A stretch of DNA of 64,000 bases from Chromohalobacter marismortui (GTDB lineage Bacteria; Pseudomonadota; Gammaproteobacteria; Pseudomonadales; Halomonadaceae), in assembly GCF_004364315.1 (NCBI RefSeq), contig NZ_SOBR01000001.1:124001-188000 (forward strand), read 5' to 3'. The position numbers were made by a program, and so were the translations under genes. Shown piece after piece: positions 11,145-20,672 of this stretch. How positions within the stretch are numbered: position 1 is the first letter of the stretch; each line of letters begins with the position of its first letter. The notes beneath the pieces were generated by a model, which did not search any database, was not told where the DNA came from, and was given only the letters and a program-made list of their open reading frames with translations.

Positions 11145-12311
11145 ATGAACCTTCACGAGTATCAGAGCAAACAGCTGTTTGCCGATTATGGTCTACCGGT
11201 GTCCAAGGGTTTCGCCGTGGATACCCCCGAAGAAGCTGCCGAGGCGTGCAAGAAGATCGGTGGTGACAAGTGGGTCGTCAAGGCCCAGGTTCACGCGGGT
11301 GGCCGCGGCAAGGCGGGCGGCGTCAAGCTGGTCGAGAGTGCCGAGGATGCCAAGGCGTTTGCCGAGAAATGGCTGGGCGAGAACCTGGTGACCTTCCAGA
11401 CCGATGAGAAGGGCCAACCGGTCGCCAAGATTCTGGTCGAAAACTGCACCGATATCGCCAACGAGTTGTATCTGGGCGCTGTCGTCGATCGCGGCACACG
11501 TCGTATCGTTTTCATGGCGTCGACCGAAGGTGGCGTGGAAATCGAGAAGGTTGCCGAGGAAACGCCTGAAAAGATTCTCAAGGCCGAAGTCGATCCGCTG
11601 GTCGGCGCTCAGCCGTACCAGGCGCGTGAACTGGCTTTCGCCCTGGGCCTCGAAGGCGCGCAGATCAAGCAGTTCACCAAGATCTTCCTGGGCTTGGCCA
11701 AGCTGTTCGAGGAAAAGGATCTGGCGCTGCTCGAGATCAATCCGCTGGTGATCAACGACAGCGGCGACCTGCACTGCCTGGATGCCAAGATCGGTCTCGA
11801 TGGCAATGCGCTGTATCGTCACCCCGACCTGCAAGCCATGCGTGACCCGTCTCAGGAAGATGAGCGCGAGGCGCATGCCCAGGCGTGGGAACTCAACTAC
11901 GTCGCTCTGGAAGGTAACATTGGCTGCATGGTCAATGGCGCCGGGCTTGCCATGGGCACCATGGACATCATCAAGCTCAACGGCGGCCAGCCGGCCAACT
12001 TCCTGGACGTTGGCGGCGGTGCCACCGAAGAGCGCGTCGGTGAAGCCTTCAAGATCATCCTCTCCGACGATTCCGTGAAGGCCGTGCTGGTCAACATCTT
12101 CGGCGGCATCGTGCGTTGCGACATGATCGCCGAGGGCATTATCGGTGCCGTCGAGCAGGTCGGTGTCAACGTGCCGGTCGTGGTGCGTCTCGAAGGTAAC
12201 AACGCCGAGCTGGGTGCCGAGAAACTGGCTTCCAGCGGACTGAACATCATCGCTGCTACCAGCTTGACCGACGCGGCCCAGCAGGTCGTCAAAGCAGCGG
12301 AGGGCAAGTAA
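11145..12311 (+). CDS. sucC: Succinyl-CoA ligase [ADP-forming] subunit beta
   Basis: With SucD it converts succinyl-CoA to succinate with ATP (or GTP) formation. The 388-residue length equals E. coli SucC. The N-terminus [18 protein letters not shown] and the ATP-grasp features [16 protein letters not shown] and LLEINPLV are present, as is the C-terminal [12 protein letters not shown] segment. Its stop codon overlaps the sucD start by 1 nt. Confidence 0.97.
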   Translation: MNLHEYQSKQLFADYGLPVSKGFAVDTPEEAAEACKKIGGDKWVVKAQVHAGGRGKAGGVKLVESAEDAKAFAEKWLGENLVTFQTDEKGQPVAKILVENCTDIANELYLGAVVDRGTRRIVFMASTEGGVEIEKVAEETPEKILKAEVDPLVGAQPYQARELAFALGLEGAQIKQFTKIFLGLAKLFEEKDLALLEINPLVINDSGDLHCLDAKIGLDGNALYRHPDLQAMRDPSQEDEREAHAQAWELNYVALEGNIGCMVNGAGLAMGTMDIIKLNGGQPANFLDVGGGATEERVGEAFKIILSDDSVKAVLVNIFGGIVRCDMIAEGIIGAVEQVGVNVPVVVRLEGNNAELGAEKLASSGLNIIAATSLTDAAQQVVKAAEGK

Positions 12312-13183
12312 TGAGTATCCTGATCGACAAAAGCACCAAGGTCATCTGCCAAGGTTTCACCGGTGGCCAGGGGACCTTCCACTCCGAACAGGCGATTGCC
12401 TACGGCACCCAGATGGTGGGTGGGGTGACGCCGGGCAAGGGCGGGCAGACGCACCTCGGCCTGCCGGTGTTCAACACCGTCCAGGAAGCCGTCGACACGA
12501 CCGGTGCCGAAGCCTCCGTGATCTATGTGCCCGCGCCGTTCTGCAAGGATTCCATCCTCGAAGCTGCCAACGCCGGTATCAAGCTGATCGTGTGCATCAC
12601 CGAGGGGATCCCCACCCTCGACATGCTCGACGTCAAGGTCAAGTGCGACGAGCTGGGGGTGCGCCTGATCGGGCCTAACTGCCCGGGCGTGATCACGCCG
12701 GGTGAGACCAAGATCGGCATCATGCCGGGGCACATTCACAAGCCCGGCAAGGTCGGCATCGTCTCGCGTTCGGGCACCCTGACCTATGAAGCGGTCAAGC
12801 AGACCACCGATCACGGCTTCGGCCAGTCCACCTGCGTGGGCATCGGTGGCGACCCGATTCCGGGCTCCACCTTCATCGACATGCTCGAGATGTTCGAGAA
12901 GGACCCGCAGACCGAAGCCATCGTGATGATCGGCGAGATCGGCGGCACGGCGGAAGAAGAGGCCGCGGCCTACATCAAGGAGCACGTCTCCAAGCCGGTG
13001 GTGTCCTATATCGCCGGTGTCACGGCCCCTCCCGGTAAGCGCATGGGCCATGCCGGTGCCATCATCGCCGGCGGCAAGGGCACGGCGGACGAGAAGTTCG
13101 CGGCGCTCGAATCGGCGGGCGTCAAGACCGTGCGTTCGCTCGCCGAAATCGGCGATGCGCTGAAGGAAGCGACTGGCTGGTAA
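12311..13183 (+). CDS. sucD: Succinyl-CoA ligase [ADP-forming] subunit alpha
   Basis: CoA-binding, phospho-His subunit of succinyl-CoA ligase (290 residues, E. coli 289). It has the N-terminal nucleotide fold [13 protein letters not shown] and the phosphorylated His in [14 protein letters not shown] near residue 246. The ATG overlaps the sucC stop (taATG arrangement), so the two subunits should be made in equal amounts. Last gene of the TCA cluster. Confidence 0.97.
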   Translation: MSILIDKSTKVICQGFTGGQGTFHSEQAIAYGTQMVGGVTPGKGGQTHLGLPVFNTVQEAVDTTGAEASVIYVPAPFCKDSILEAANAGIKLIVCITEGIPTLDMLDVKVKCDELGVRLIGPNCPGVITPGETKIGIMPGHIHKPGKVGIVSRSGTLTYEAVKQTTDHGFGQSTCVGIGGDPIPGSTFIDMLEMFEKDPQTEAIVMIGEIGGTAEEEAAAYIKEHVSKPVVSYIAGVTAPPGKRMGHAGAIIAGGKGTADEKFAALESAGVKTVRSLAEIGDALKEATGW

Positions 13184-13233
13184 GCCGCCTTCAGGCTCGA
13201 CGGTGAAGACGCCGTCGCGTAACGAGCATGACG

Positions 13234-13258
13234 CAGGGCATCCCCATGGGATGCCCTG
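13234..13258. terminator. Terminator hairpin after sucD
   Basis: Perfect 11-bp stem (13234-13244 with 13248-13258, 3-nt loop) followed by a weak T-rich stretch. It lies between the convergent ends of sucD and the minus-strand membrane-protein gene, so it may serve both. Confidence 0.65.
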
Positions 13259-13316
13259 TGTCGTTTGAGGCGCCGTGAGAAAGTGGCCTGTGTGAGACGT
13301 TAAACCGGGAGAGTGA

Positions 13317-14309
13317 TTATCGACGGTGGTACAGCAGCCTGGCGAAGGCTCGCCCCGCCATCGCCAGGAAGACCGGCGCGCCGGCGATGAGGTAGAAGTA
13401 GTAGGTAACGAAGCGCCAGATGAGAACGGCTGCAGCAGCACTTTGCGTGCCAATCAACGGTGTCAGTAGTGTCGTGGAGGTCAGCTCGGCCCCGCCTGCG
13501 CCGCCGGGAAGAAAACTAAGCTGGCCCGCCGCCATGGAGATCATTTGTACCAGGAAGGTCCAGGCCCAGTCGACATGTGCGCCGAGTCCTTTCACGGCCA
13601 AGTAAAGCACGCTATAGCGCAGCATCCAGTGCGCGCAACATAGGGCGAAGACCGCCAGCAGCGTCAGGCGAGGCAGGCGTAGCGTCTCAATGAGCGCATT
13701 GCGGAAATGCAGCAATCGCCGGGCGAGACCGAAACGTGCCTTACGCCGTACCTTCAGACGCTCGAGCCAACCGCCGGTTATCTGCAGTACGCGGGTGTAA
13801 TGGCGTATGATCAGCCACAGTAGCAAGAAAGCACAGACCAGCAATAAAGACGGCAGCCCCACCATCCAGCCGAGCTTGAGATCGATGGCCTCGATGACGA
13901 CATAGAGCGCGACGCCAAGCAGTGCGGAAAGGAAAAAGAGCAGATCGGTCAACTGATCGATGGCAAAGATGGCGGTGGTTTGCGCGGGACGTACGCCGCG
14001 CCTGGCCAGCAAGCCAAGCAGCGTGAACAAACCGCCGGTGCCGCCGGGGGTGGCACAGATGGCGAACTCCGTGGACATCACGATGCCCACTCCGCGTGCT
14101 TGGCCGAGGCGTCCGGCCCGCCCGGCCAGCAGCAAGCGAAGCCGCAGCGCATTGATGTTCCAGCAGATGACGATCAGCAGCAGCATCAAAGCCAGCTGCT
14201 GCAAGGGAAATGCGGCGAGCTCACCGAAAAGCGCGCGCCCTCCGAACAAGAGTGGGATGCTGATGGCCGCCACCAATCCGATAACCAGCAATATCACCAG
14301 ACGCTTCAT
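13317..14309 (-). CDS. UPF0104 / lysylphosphatidylglycerol-synthase TM-domain-like membrane protein
   Basis: A 330-residue polytopic inner-membrane protein with about eight hydrophobic segments (first at residues 5-25). It contains family-like stretches EFAICATPGGTGGLFT and LSFLPGGAGGAEL, which resemble the flippase-like core of MprF and YbhN proteins without the soluble aminoacyl-transferase domain. Its start overlaps the stop of the DUF2334 gene (4-nt ATGA), making it the last gene of a three-gene operon with a glycosyltransferase and a deacetylase-like enzyme. Inference: it flips or transports a lipid or glycolipid made by those partners. The exact substrate is not known from sequence. Confidence 0.75.
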   Translation of the reverse strand: MKRLVILLVIGLVAAISIPLLFGGRALFGELAAFPLQQLALMLLLIVICWNINALRLRLLLAGRAGRLGQARGVGIVMSTEFAICATPGGTGGLFTLLGLLARRGVRPAQTTAIFAIDQLTDLLFFLSALLGVALYVVIEAIDLKLGWMVGLPSLLLVCAFLLLWLIIRHYTRVLQITGGWLERLKVRRKARFGLARRLLHFRNALIETLRLPRLTLLAVFALCCAHWMLRYSVLYLAVKGLGAHVDWAWTFLVQMISMAAGQLSFLPGGAGGAELTSTTLLTPLIGTQSAAAAVLIWRFVTYYFYLIAGAPVFLAMAGRAFARLLYHRR

Positions 14310-15085
14310 GCGGCGCGCTGCTCCCTCCGACGTTGCTTCATTATCCAGTCGTACTTGGTGATGGGACGTCGTCCTTCTTGGATCAGACGCTCCAGCACGG
14401 TGAGCCAGTAGGCTTTGACGTGGGCATGACGCATGTCCACGGGGTGCAGACCCAGACGCAGCAACGGCGCCTGGCGATGACGCCAGCGCTGCGTTTCGCT
14501 GGCCAAGCGTGAGAGGCCGCGACGCCAGGCACTACGGGCACTCCATACCAGCCCGGGTGCCTCGATACACGTGAAGTCGGGCAAGGTGTAAAGATGTTGC
14601 GGATCGCTGGTGTAGAGAAAGTCGCGTTTGCACAGAGCACGCCGAGTGCCTTCGCTCATCAGCCAGGCCGGCGCCACGAAGCCGGTGGGTGGCCAGCCCT
14701 GTGATAGAAAGAGTTCCATCCCCTTATCCAGACGCCGTGCCGCCTCGTTTTCGTCGAGGGTGTAGAATTCGCCTTCCCAGGTGTAAAAGCGCCGCATGAA
14801 CCAGTCGCGAGGCGTGCGCGGCGCGGGCGCATCGTCGCAATGATAATAACCGTGCAATGCCAGTTCATCGCCCTTGGCTTGACGGTGTTGCAAGTTCTCG
14901 AGGAAAGCGCCATCGCGGCGACAGTCGCTGCGATGATGAAAGTCGGGCACGACCAGCCAGGTAATAGGGATCGGACCGTATCGACGCGCCAGGGCGTCGA
15001 CCTGGGCCACGAAGTCGACGTAGTCGGGCCAGGTTTCCGGCGCGACATCGTGGAGAACGAGGGAAAGGTGGCGGCGATCAGCCAT
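14306..15085 (-). CDS. DUF2334 polysaccharide-deacetylase-like protein
   Basis: A 259-residue soluble protein. The opening LSLVLHDVAPETWP followed by a PDFHHR segment and LHGYYHCDD matches the metal-site pattern of the DUF2334 branch of carbohydrate esterase family 4 (an N-terminal Asp with His pairs downstream). No signal peptide is evident, so it probably acts on the cytoplasmic side. It overlaps the upstream glycosyltransferase gene by 8 nt and the downstream UPF0104 gene by 4 nt. Inference: it deacetylates a sugar added by the glycosyltransferase, such as N-acetylhexosamine on a lipid. Catalytic activity is unproven for many DUF2334 members. Confidence 0.75.
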   Translation of the reverse strand: MADRRHLSLVLHDVAPETWPDYVDFVAQVDALARRYGPIPITWLVVPDFHHRSDCRRDGAFLENLQHRQAKGDELALHGYYHCDDAPAPRTPRDWFMRRFYTWEGEFYTLDENEAARRLDKGMELFLSQGWPPTGFVAPAWLMSEGTRRALCKRDFLYTSDPQHLYTLPDFTCIEAPGLVWSARSAWRRGLSRLASETQRWRHRQAPLLRLGLHPVDMRHAHVKAYWLTVLERLIQEGRRPITKYDWIMKQRRREQRAA

Positions 15086-16196
15086 GCTGAAGACTCTCCG
15101 TGTTGACGCGCTGTCCGGTCAATTCACGATAATGATGCATCAGGCTGGAGACCACGATATCCCAGTCGTGATGGCGTTCGACATGCAAACGTGCATGACG
15201 CCCTTGTTCCTCGGGCGCATTGGCGCTGAGTTCGCGCACGGCACGTGCCATGTCGTCCGCTGAATGGGGCTCACAGAGCAGCCCACAGCCTAGCGGAACA
15301 TTCTCGGCCAGGGCACCGGCGCGCGCCGCGACGACTGGAATGCCACTTGCCATGGCTTCCAGGGCGACCAGGCCGAACGTCTCTTGGGTGCCGGCATGCA
15401 GCAGCATATCGCTGCTGGCCAACCATTCGGCGACCTCGGTGGTGGCCGTGTAGTGCCCGATGACGCTGACGTTGTCGGGAACGCGCTGCGGCATTTGTGG
15501 CCCGATTAACAACAAGTGGTACCCTTTGCCGAGACGTCTTGCCGTTTCCAACAGGACCGTCAGGTTCTTCTCGCGCGAACCGCGGCCCACGAAGATCAGC
15601 AGGCGGGTATCGTCATCGAGCCCCAGGCGTTGGCGACAGGTCGCTCGGCGACGTTGGGGCGAGAACGTCTTCAAGTCGACTCCCAGCGGTTGCAGGGCGA
15701 CATTGCCGAGACCGAGGCCATGCAATTTATCGGCAATGATGCGACTAGGCGCCAGGACACGATCGCAATGCCGATAGAGATTCTCGACATAGTGTTCGAT
15801 GGCTGTGCGCGTCCAGTTACCGAGGCGATTGCCGATCAGGCGAGGAAGATCGGAATGGTAAAACCCCACCACGGGCACATCCAGGGTCCGTCCGGCGTCT
15901 AGCGCGGCCCAGGCAGTCACGTAAGGGTCGCCGGCTTCGATGAGGTCCGGCGCCATCTGGATCAATTCACGCCGCCAGCCCTCTCGCTTCAGAGGAAAGC
16001 GATACCCCTGGCTGAAGGGGAGTGGTGGCGCGGGGACTTCATGAATGGACTCACTGATCGCATGACGGGCGCCGGGGATCACCAGGCTGGATGTCACGCC
16101 AGGGAGTGTCGCCAAACGGTTGCGTTTGGCCTCAAGGTAGGTACGCACCCCGCCGCTGGCAGGGGCGTAGAACATCGTGATATCGGCGATATGCAA
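15078..16196 (-). CDS. Family 4 glycosyltransferase (GT-B fold)
   Basis: A 372-residue retaining GT4-type glycosyltransferase. The N-terminus MHIADITMFYAPASGGVRTY is the usual acceptor-domain start. C-terminal donor-site motifs include FVGRGSREKNL, GTQETFGLVALEAMASG and PVVAARAGALAENV. Similarity in style to SqdX/MgtA-like lipid glycosyltransferases suggests a membrane lipid acceptor, but this is inference. Translation starts at TTG (16196), supported by AAGGAG 7-8 nt upstream; the first in-frame ATG is seven codons later. First gene of the trio with the DUF2334 and UPF0104 genes. Confidence 0.85.
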   Translation of the reverse strand: MHIADITMFYAPASGGVRTYLEAKRNRLATLPGVTSSLVIPGARHAISESIHEVPAPPLPFSQGYRFPLKREGWRRELIQMAPDLIEAGDPYVTAWAALDAGRTLDVPVVGFYHSDLPRLIGNRLGNWTRTAIEHYVENLYRHCDRVLAPSRIIADKLHGLGLGNVALQPLGVDLKTFSPQRRRATCRQRLGLDDDTRLLIFVGRGSREKNLTVLLETARRLGKGYHLLLIGPQMPQRVPDNVSVIGHYTATTEVAEWLASSDMLLHAGTQETFGLVALEAMASGIPVVAARAGALAENVPLGCGLLCEPHSADDMARAVRELSANAPEEQGRHARLHVERHHDWDIVVSSLMHHYRELTGQRVNTESLQHG

Positions 16197-16304
16197 AGCG
16201 TGACTCCTTGAAACCTTCCCGGTTGGTTACGGAGTGACCGCTCGGGTCTTGGCGGCTTTGTCGTGGGAATGTCACCGTGCTGTCATGAAGTTACGCTGGC
16301 ACAT

Positions 16305-16344
16305 GCCATGCCTGGCGTCCACTTCTCGTGACGCAAGGCATGGC
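16305..16344 (-). terminator. Candidate terminator or 3' stem after rnb
   Basis: An interrupted inverted repeat just downstream of the rnb stop: a 9-bp outer stem (16305-16313 with 16336-16344) extended by a 5-bp inner stem. There is no clear T-tract, so factor-dependent termination or 3'-end protection is as likely as intrinsic termination. Confidence 0.4.
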
Positions 16345-16352
16345 GAGCGTCT

Positions 16353-18293
16353 TCAGGTGGCGGGACGTGCGACTAGCGAGCGTGTCGTTTCGACGGCTTC
16401 GGCCAGTGCGACCTGGACGTTATCGCCGAGCTTGTAGCGGGGCTGACCCTCGATCTGGATATGGCCTTCCTTGTCGTCGATGACGACTTTGTCGCGTTCG
16501 CTGTGCATGAACGGTGCTGGGACGAACGCCGTGGCGCCATTGGCAGAGAGTCGAACCCGCATGCCGCCACGATTGATGGCGATGATCTCGGCATCGAAGA
16601 CCTCGCCGTTTTCGGCGGAAGGCCCGAGATAGCGCACGTAGAGCCAGTCCTTGACGTCACGCTCCGCCATGCGATTCAGACGACGACGCTCGGTGAGCTG
16701 CTCGGTCAATGCCTGGCTGGCCTCGGCGGGGGCGTCTTCGCCCTTGAGTACACGCTTGATCAAGCGGTGATTGACCATGTCGCCGTACTTGCGGATGGGC
16801 GATGTCCAGGTGGCGTAGGCCGACAGTCCCAATCCGAAGTGCGGACCGGGGTGGGCGGACATGTTGGTATAGCCTTGGAAACGGCGCAGGCGGGCGTCCA
16901 GCCAGGCGTCTTCACGTGCTTCCAGAGCGCGGCGTAGCTCGCGATAACGCGAGAGTTCCAGCAACTGTTCGCGTTCCACGCTGATATCCTGGGTCGCCAG
17001 GAACTCGATCGCCTGATCGGCCTTCTCGGGCTCGAATGCCTGGTGCACGTTGAAAATGCCATGGCCCACGCGTGAAGCGAGTAGATCGGCGCAGCAGGCG
17101 TTGGCGGCAATCATCGATTCCTCGATCATGCGCTGCGCGACGCGACGCTCCTCGATACGCACCGCCAGCACGTTGCCCGCATCATCGACGTCGAAGGCAT
17201 AATCGGGACGATCCTTGAAGACCAGCGTGTGTTCCTCGCGCCAGGCATTACGGGCCTCGGTCATCGCGGCCAGCGCCTTGAGCTGCGTGGCGAGGGAGTC
17301 ATCGGCGGGGGTCCAGTCACCCTGGCCTTCCAGCCAGTCGGAGACCTGGTCATAGACTAACCGCGCATGTGAGCGGACATGGGCGGCGAAGAAACGGTAG
17401 TCGCCGAGTGTGCCGTCGCTGTGGATATCCAAGCTGCAGACCAGCGTAGGGCGATCCTCTCCTTCTTTCAGCGAGCACAACTCGTTGGCCAGCGTTTCCG
17501 GCAGCATGGTGACGTTCTGGCCTGGCAAATACACCGTGAAGGCGCGTGTTTGCGCTTCCAGGTCCACCGGGTCACCCTCACGGACGTATGCGGTGGGGTC
17601 GGCGATCGCCACACTGAGGCGCCAAACGTCTTCACGTGTCTCGATGTGCAGAGCGTCGTCCATGTCGCGGGTCTTTTCACCGTCGATGGTGAAAAAGGGC
17701 GTTGCGGTCCAGTCCTCGCGCTCGAGGCCTTCATCGTGCAGCGGCCACTGCTCGCCGAATTGCGGTGACGCCTGTTCCAGCGCGTGGCGGGCCAACGTGA
17801 CGCGCCATGGCACGGCAGGGTTGTCGGCCTTGACCACGAGCTCGTCGACCTGGGCGAAGAAGCCTCGGTCGTCGGGTTTGAGAGGGTGGCGCACTAAACG
17901 TGCCACGACCCAGTCGCCGTCGCCGAGTGTATTCTCGTCGAGCGAATTCTTGAGGCGTGCACGCAGCTGGTTGTTGATCAACGGATGATCGGGAACGACG
18001 CTAAGGCGTCCGTCGCGCTTGACCAGCCGCGCCACGAAGCGATCGAGACCTGCTTCGAGTAGCGTGTCGGGCTCGACGGAGGTCTTGTCTCCCTCCTGCT
18101 TGACCAGTGCATCGACGCGGTCGCCATGCAGTACCTGCTTCATGGCGGGCGGTGGGACGAAATAGGAAGTACCGTCTTCGGCTTCGAGAAAGCCGAAACC
18201 GCGATCGGTGGCCTTGATCACCCCTTGAACACGCGGGGTGGTTTCACGAATCTGTTGCTTGAGCTGTGCAAGCGCGGAGTTGTTCTGCAGCAT
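16353..18293 (-). CDS. rnb: Exoribonuclease II
   Basis: Processive 3'-5' exoribonuclease. At 646 residues it equals E. coli RNase II (644) and is clearly shorter than RNase R. It has N-terminal cold-shock-like domains, the central RNB catalytic domain with FFTIDGEKTRDMDDALHIE (metal-binding Asp cluster, near residues 198-216), the SAHPGPHFGLG region, and a C-terminal S1 domain. It is monocistronic; its promoter lies at 18327-18355. It opens MLQNNSALAQ and has no clear Shine-Dalgarno. Confidence 0.93.
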   Translation of the reverse strand: MLQNNSALAQLKQQIRETTPRVQGVIKATDRGFGFLEAEDGTSYFVPPPAMKQVLHGDRVDALVKQEGDKTSVEPDTLLEAGLDRFVARLVKRDGRLSVVPDHPLINNQLRARLKNSLDENTLGDGDWVVARLVRHPLKPDDRGFFAQVDELVVKADNPAVPWRVTLARHALEQASPQFGEQWPLHDEGLEREDWTATPFFTIDGEKTRDMDDALHIETREDVWRLSVAIADPTAYVREGDPVDLEAQTRAFTVYLPGQNVTMLPETLANELCSLKEGEDRPTLVCSLDIHSDGTLGDYRFFAAHVRSHARLVYDQVSDWLEGQGDWTPADDSLATQLKALAAMTEARNAWREEHTLVFKDRPDYAFDVDDAGNVLAVRIEERRVAQRMIEESMIAANACCADLLASRVGHGIFNVHQAFEPEKADQAIEFLATQDISVEREQLLELSRYRELRRALEAREDAWLDARLRRFQGYTNMSAHPGPHFGLGLSAYATWTSPIRKYGDMVNHRLIKRVLKGEDAPAEASQALTEQLTERRRLNRMAERDVKDWLYVRYLGPSAENGEVFDAEIIAINRGGMRVRLSANGATAFVPAPFMHSERDKVVIDDKEGHIQIEGQPRYKLGDNVQVALAEAVETTRSLVARPAT

Positions 18294-18326
18294 CGAGACA
18301 CATTCGGTTGGGGGGAGTAGGTCGAT

Positions 18327-18355
18327 ACTATACGGGTTCGTGTATTCCCCGCCAA
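18327..18355 (-). promoter_or_regulatory. Sigma70-type promoter of rnb
   Basis: On the minus strand TTGGCG (plus 18350-18355), a 17-bp spacer and TATAGT (plus 18327-18332) lie about 35 bp upstream of the rnb start. A GC hairpin (18346-18353 with 18365-18372) overlaps the -35 element. Confidence 0.55.
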
Positions 18356-18398
18356 CCGACGCCAGGCGGGGATCTCGCCAGCATGTGCCGAGCTTGGA

Positions 18399-19028
18399 TC
18401 AACGCAGCGCTTCACCCATCGCCGTATCGCCATCGAGCAGGGGAAACTCGTGCTGACGTAGTGCACGGTTATTCACTACTTCGAGCAACGCATGCGCCAC
18501 GTTGGCGCGTGAAATGCGATTGTCGGCGGCGTTGGCGATATTGGTCGTGACGCGTTGTGTCGCGGCCTCGTCGGTCAGCCGACCGGGCTTGAGAATCACG
18601 TAAGGCATGCGGGAGGCACGCAAATGAGCATCGGCGGCATGCTTGGCGGCCATGTAGGGACGCAGCTTGGCCGGTGCCTCGAGCACCTGGTCGGCGCGCA
18701 TCGCGCTGACCATGATGAAACGCCCGATCCCCAGCGACGCAGCCAGATCGACTGCACTCAACGCGCCATTCAGGTCGATCATCAGCGTCTTGTCGGGGCC
18801 GGTATGCGGCCCCGAGCCCGCCGCGAAAACCACCTGATCGCAGCCATAGAAAGCATGGCGGAAATTGCCTTCCAGATCGGCGAGCACCGTCTCGATGCCG
18901 CGTTCCTGAAACCAGGCTTGCTGGGATGTATCGCGAATCATCGCGCGAATCGGCACATCGGCCTCATGCGCGAGTTCGCAGAATTGACGACCGATCTGGC
19001 CGTTGGCGCCGATCACTAACGTCTTCAT
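18399..19028 (-). CDS. Atypical short-chain dehydrogenase / NAD(P)H-binding protein
   Basis: A 209-residue NAD(P)-binding Rossmann protein of the atypical SDR type. The N-terminus KTLVIGANGQIGRQ is the dinucleotide-binding loop, and MVSAMRAD followed by AKHAADAHLR (Tyr/Lys-like region) fits the YwnB/BVR-B-like group. The substrate cannot be assigned. It has a strong GGAGGAG ribosome site. It is separated from rnb by about 105 nt, so its own transcript is likely. Confidence 0.8.
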   Translation of the reverse strand: MKTLVIGANGQIGRQFCELAHEADVPIRAMIRDTSQQAWFQERGIETVLADLEGNFRHAFYGCDQVVFAAGSGPHTGPDKTLMIDLNGALSAVDLAASLGIGRFIMVSAMRADQVLEAPAKLRPYMAAKHAADAHLRASRMPYVILKPGRLTDEAATQRVTTNIANAADNRISRANVAHALLEVVNNRALRQHEFPLLDGDTAMGEALR

Positions 19029-19390
19029 GGGGCTCTCCTCCGTGCTGTCGTGTCTGTGTGACTGCCTTCGAGACAGCTCTTTGCTGATGAATAGTGAATG
19101 CGGCTCTCACCATCGGTAATCAAGTCCGAAAGACGCTTGTGTCGGTTAGCCTTGCTTGCGTTCTTCTTTTCTCTTGGTTGTTCCTCTCGCCCTTTTTCGT
19201 TCTCTCTAGCCGCTTTTACTGACATCGCAGCGACTTAGAGAATACGCTGTCAATGAGGAGCATAATGTCGGTGAGTTGACCAACGAGGCTTTGCTGTCTC
19301 TGACCGTTTGTATGACCATCGTGCCGATGACTGCTGGCTGATTAGGCGTCAGTGGGTCGATAGCGCACCGCAACTGTGAGGAACCATCTC
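19029..19390. other. Divergent intergenic region, no gene seen
   Basis: About 360 nt between the minus-strand SDR gene and the plus-strand lipoprotein gene. It must contain promoters for both, but I found no convincing -35/-10 pair. It holds a pyrimidine-rich tract around 19160-19215 and no reading frame with a ribosome site. Confidence 0.5.
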
Positions 19391-19942
19391 ATGACTCGAC
19401 GCTTCATGGTGGCGATGATCGTTACCTTTATTTTGCTCTTGGCGGGATGCAGCAGCATGTCCCTTGAGCAGTTCCGGGGGACCCGGCCGGCATTCGCGTT
19501 GACTGACTATTTCGATGGGAAAACCTGGGGATATGGGGTGTTCCAGAGCCGGGGCGGAGAAATCAAGCGTCAGTTCCGCGTCGAGATCGATGGTTACTGG
19601 GAGGGCGAGGAATTCATTCTCGATGAAGACTTCGTTTACGCCGATGGCGAGACCGATCAGCGCACCTGGCGCATCACACCCATGGGGGAGGGCCGTTACA
19701 TAGGCCGTGCCAGCGACATCATCGGCACGGCCAAAGGCCGGGAAGTGGGACAGGCGTTGAACTGGAACTACGAACTTCGACTGCCTTATGACGACACGAC
19801 CATCGATGTCACCTTCGACGACTGGATGGTCCGGCAGAGCGAAAACGTGGTGATTAACCGGGCGACCGTGACGAAATTCGGTATCCGGGTAGGGGAGGTT
19901 ACGTTGTTCTTCACCAAGTCCAATCCAGACGGAGGTTCGTGA
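19391..19942 (+). CDS. DUF3833 family lipoprotein
   Basis: A 183-residue predicted lipoprotein. The N-terminal hydrophobic segment ends in LLAGC, a lipobox with Cys near residue 20. The ATG at 19391 is chosen because GAGGA lies 8 nt upstream; an in-frame GTG 15 nt earlier would overlap that site. The body (FDGKTWGYGVFQSRGGEIKR) matches the DUF3833 pattern. Its stop codon overlaps the next gene by 1 nt, and the two encode a paired envelope unit of unknown role. Confidence 0.8.
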   Translation: MTRRFMVAMIVTFILLLAGCSSMSLEQFRGTRPAFALTDYFDGKTWGYGVFQSRGGEIKRQFRVEIDGYWEGEEFILDEDFVYADGETDQRTWRITPMGEGRYIGRASDIIGTAKGREVGQALNWNYELRLPYDDTTIDVTFDDWMVRQSENVVINRATVTKFGIRVGEVTLFFTKSNPDGGS

Positions 19943-20517
19943 TGACGACGCGTGCGGTGCTAACCGGCTGTGCTCAAGGACTGTGCCTGGCGGTGATTAT
20001 CGGCTTGAGCGTTGAGTCGGCGTTGGCCGAGTCGTTTTCGGACGCAAGCACATTGGGCGATGACGAGCTCGTTTTGCAGGGAACGGGCACCGCCAGTTAC
20101 ATGTTCTGGGATATCTATGACGCGGCGCTTTACGCACCGGCTGACGCTAGTCGGGAGGCCATCATTGATGCCGAGGTGCCGATGAGTCTGCTTCTCGAGT
20201 ATCGGCGTGCTGTGGATGTTGCGGATATTCGCAAGGCGACCTGGGCCGCGCTAGACAAACAGTACAAGGCGCAGGCGCGCGCGGCGCTTCGCCCCAGGAT
20301 CGAGGCGATCCAGAATGCCATGGTCGATGTCACGGAGGGCGATCGCTATCGACTCGACTGGGCCCCTGAGGTGCCCCGATTGTCTCTGACTCTGAACGGC
20401 AATACCCGCTTCGTATCGGACGATGCCAGACTGGCGCGGGCCTATTTCGGGATCTGGCTGGACGAGCCACCACTTTCGCAGGAATTGCGTGACGCACTGC
20501 TCTCGCGAACGGACTGA
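19942..20517 (+). CDS. Chalcone-isomerase-like periplasmic protein
   Basis: A 191-residue exported protein with an N-terminal hydrophobic signal segment ending near ESALAES. The stretch GTGTASYMFWDIYDAALYAPAD is typical of the bacterial chalcone-isomerase-like fold, which usually lacks isomerase activity and may bind fatty acids. An ATG at 19942 with GGAGG 7 nt upstream is preferred over GTG at 19939. It is translationally coupled to the DUF3833 lipoprotein gene. Confidence 0.75.
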   Translation: MTTRAVLTGCAQGLCLAVIIGLSVESALAESFSDASTLGDDELVLQGTGTASYMFWDIYDAALYAPADASREAIIDAEVPMSLLLEYRRAVDVADIRKATWAALDKQYKAQARAALRPRIEAIQNAMVDVTEGDRYRLDWAPEVPRLSLTLNGNTRFVSDDARLARAYFGIWLDEPPLSQELRDALLSRTD

Positions 20518-20672
20518 CGCACAAGATGCCTGGCGCCTACCGGATGCGTAGGTGCCCACGCCCATGACGTCGCAGCGTCGCGCAGAGCATCGTGGTATTT
20601 GGCTTCGGTTAGTGGCCTGAAATCTGTCAAACTCGTCTTTTATAGTTACTGAATGCACAAAGAGTGAGCGCA

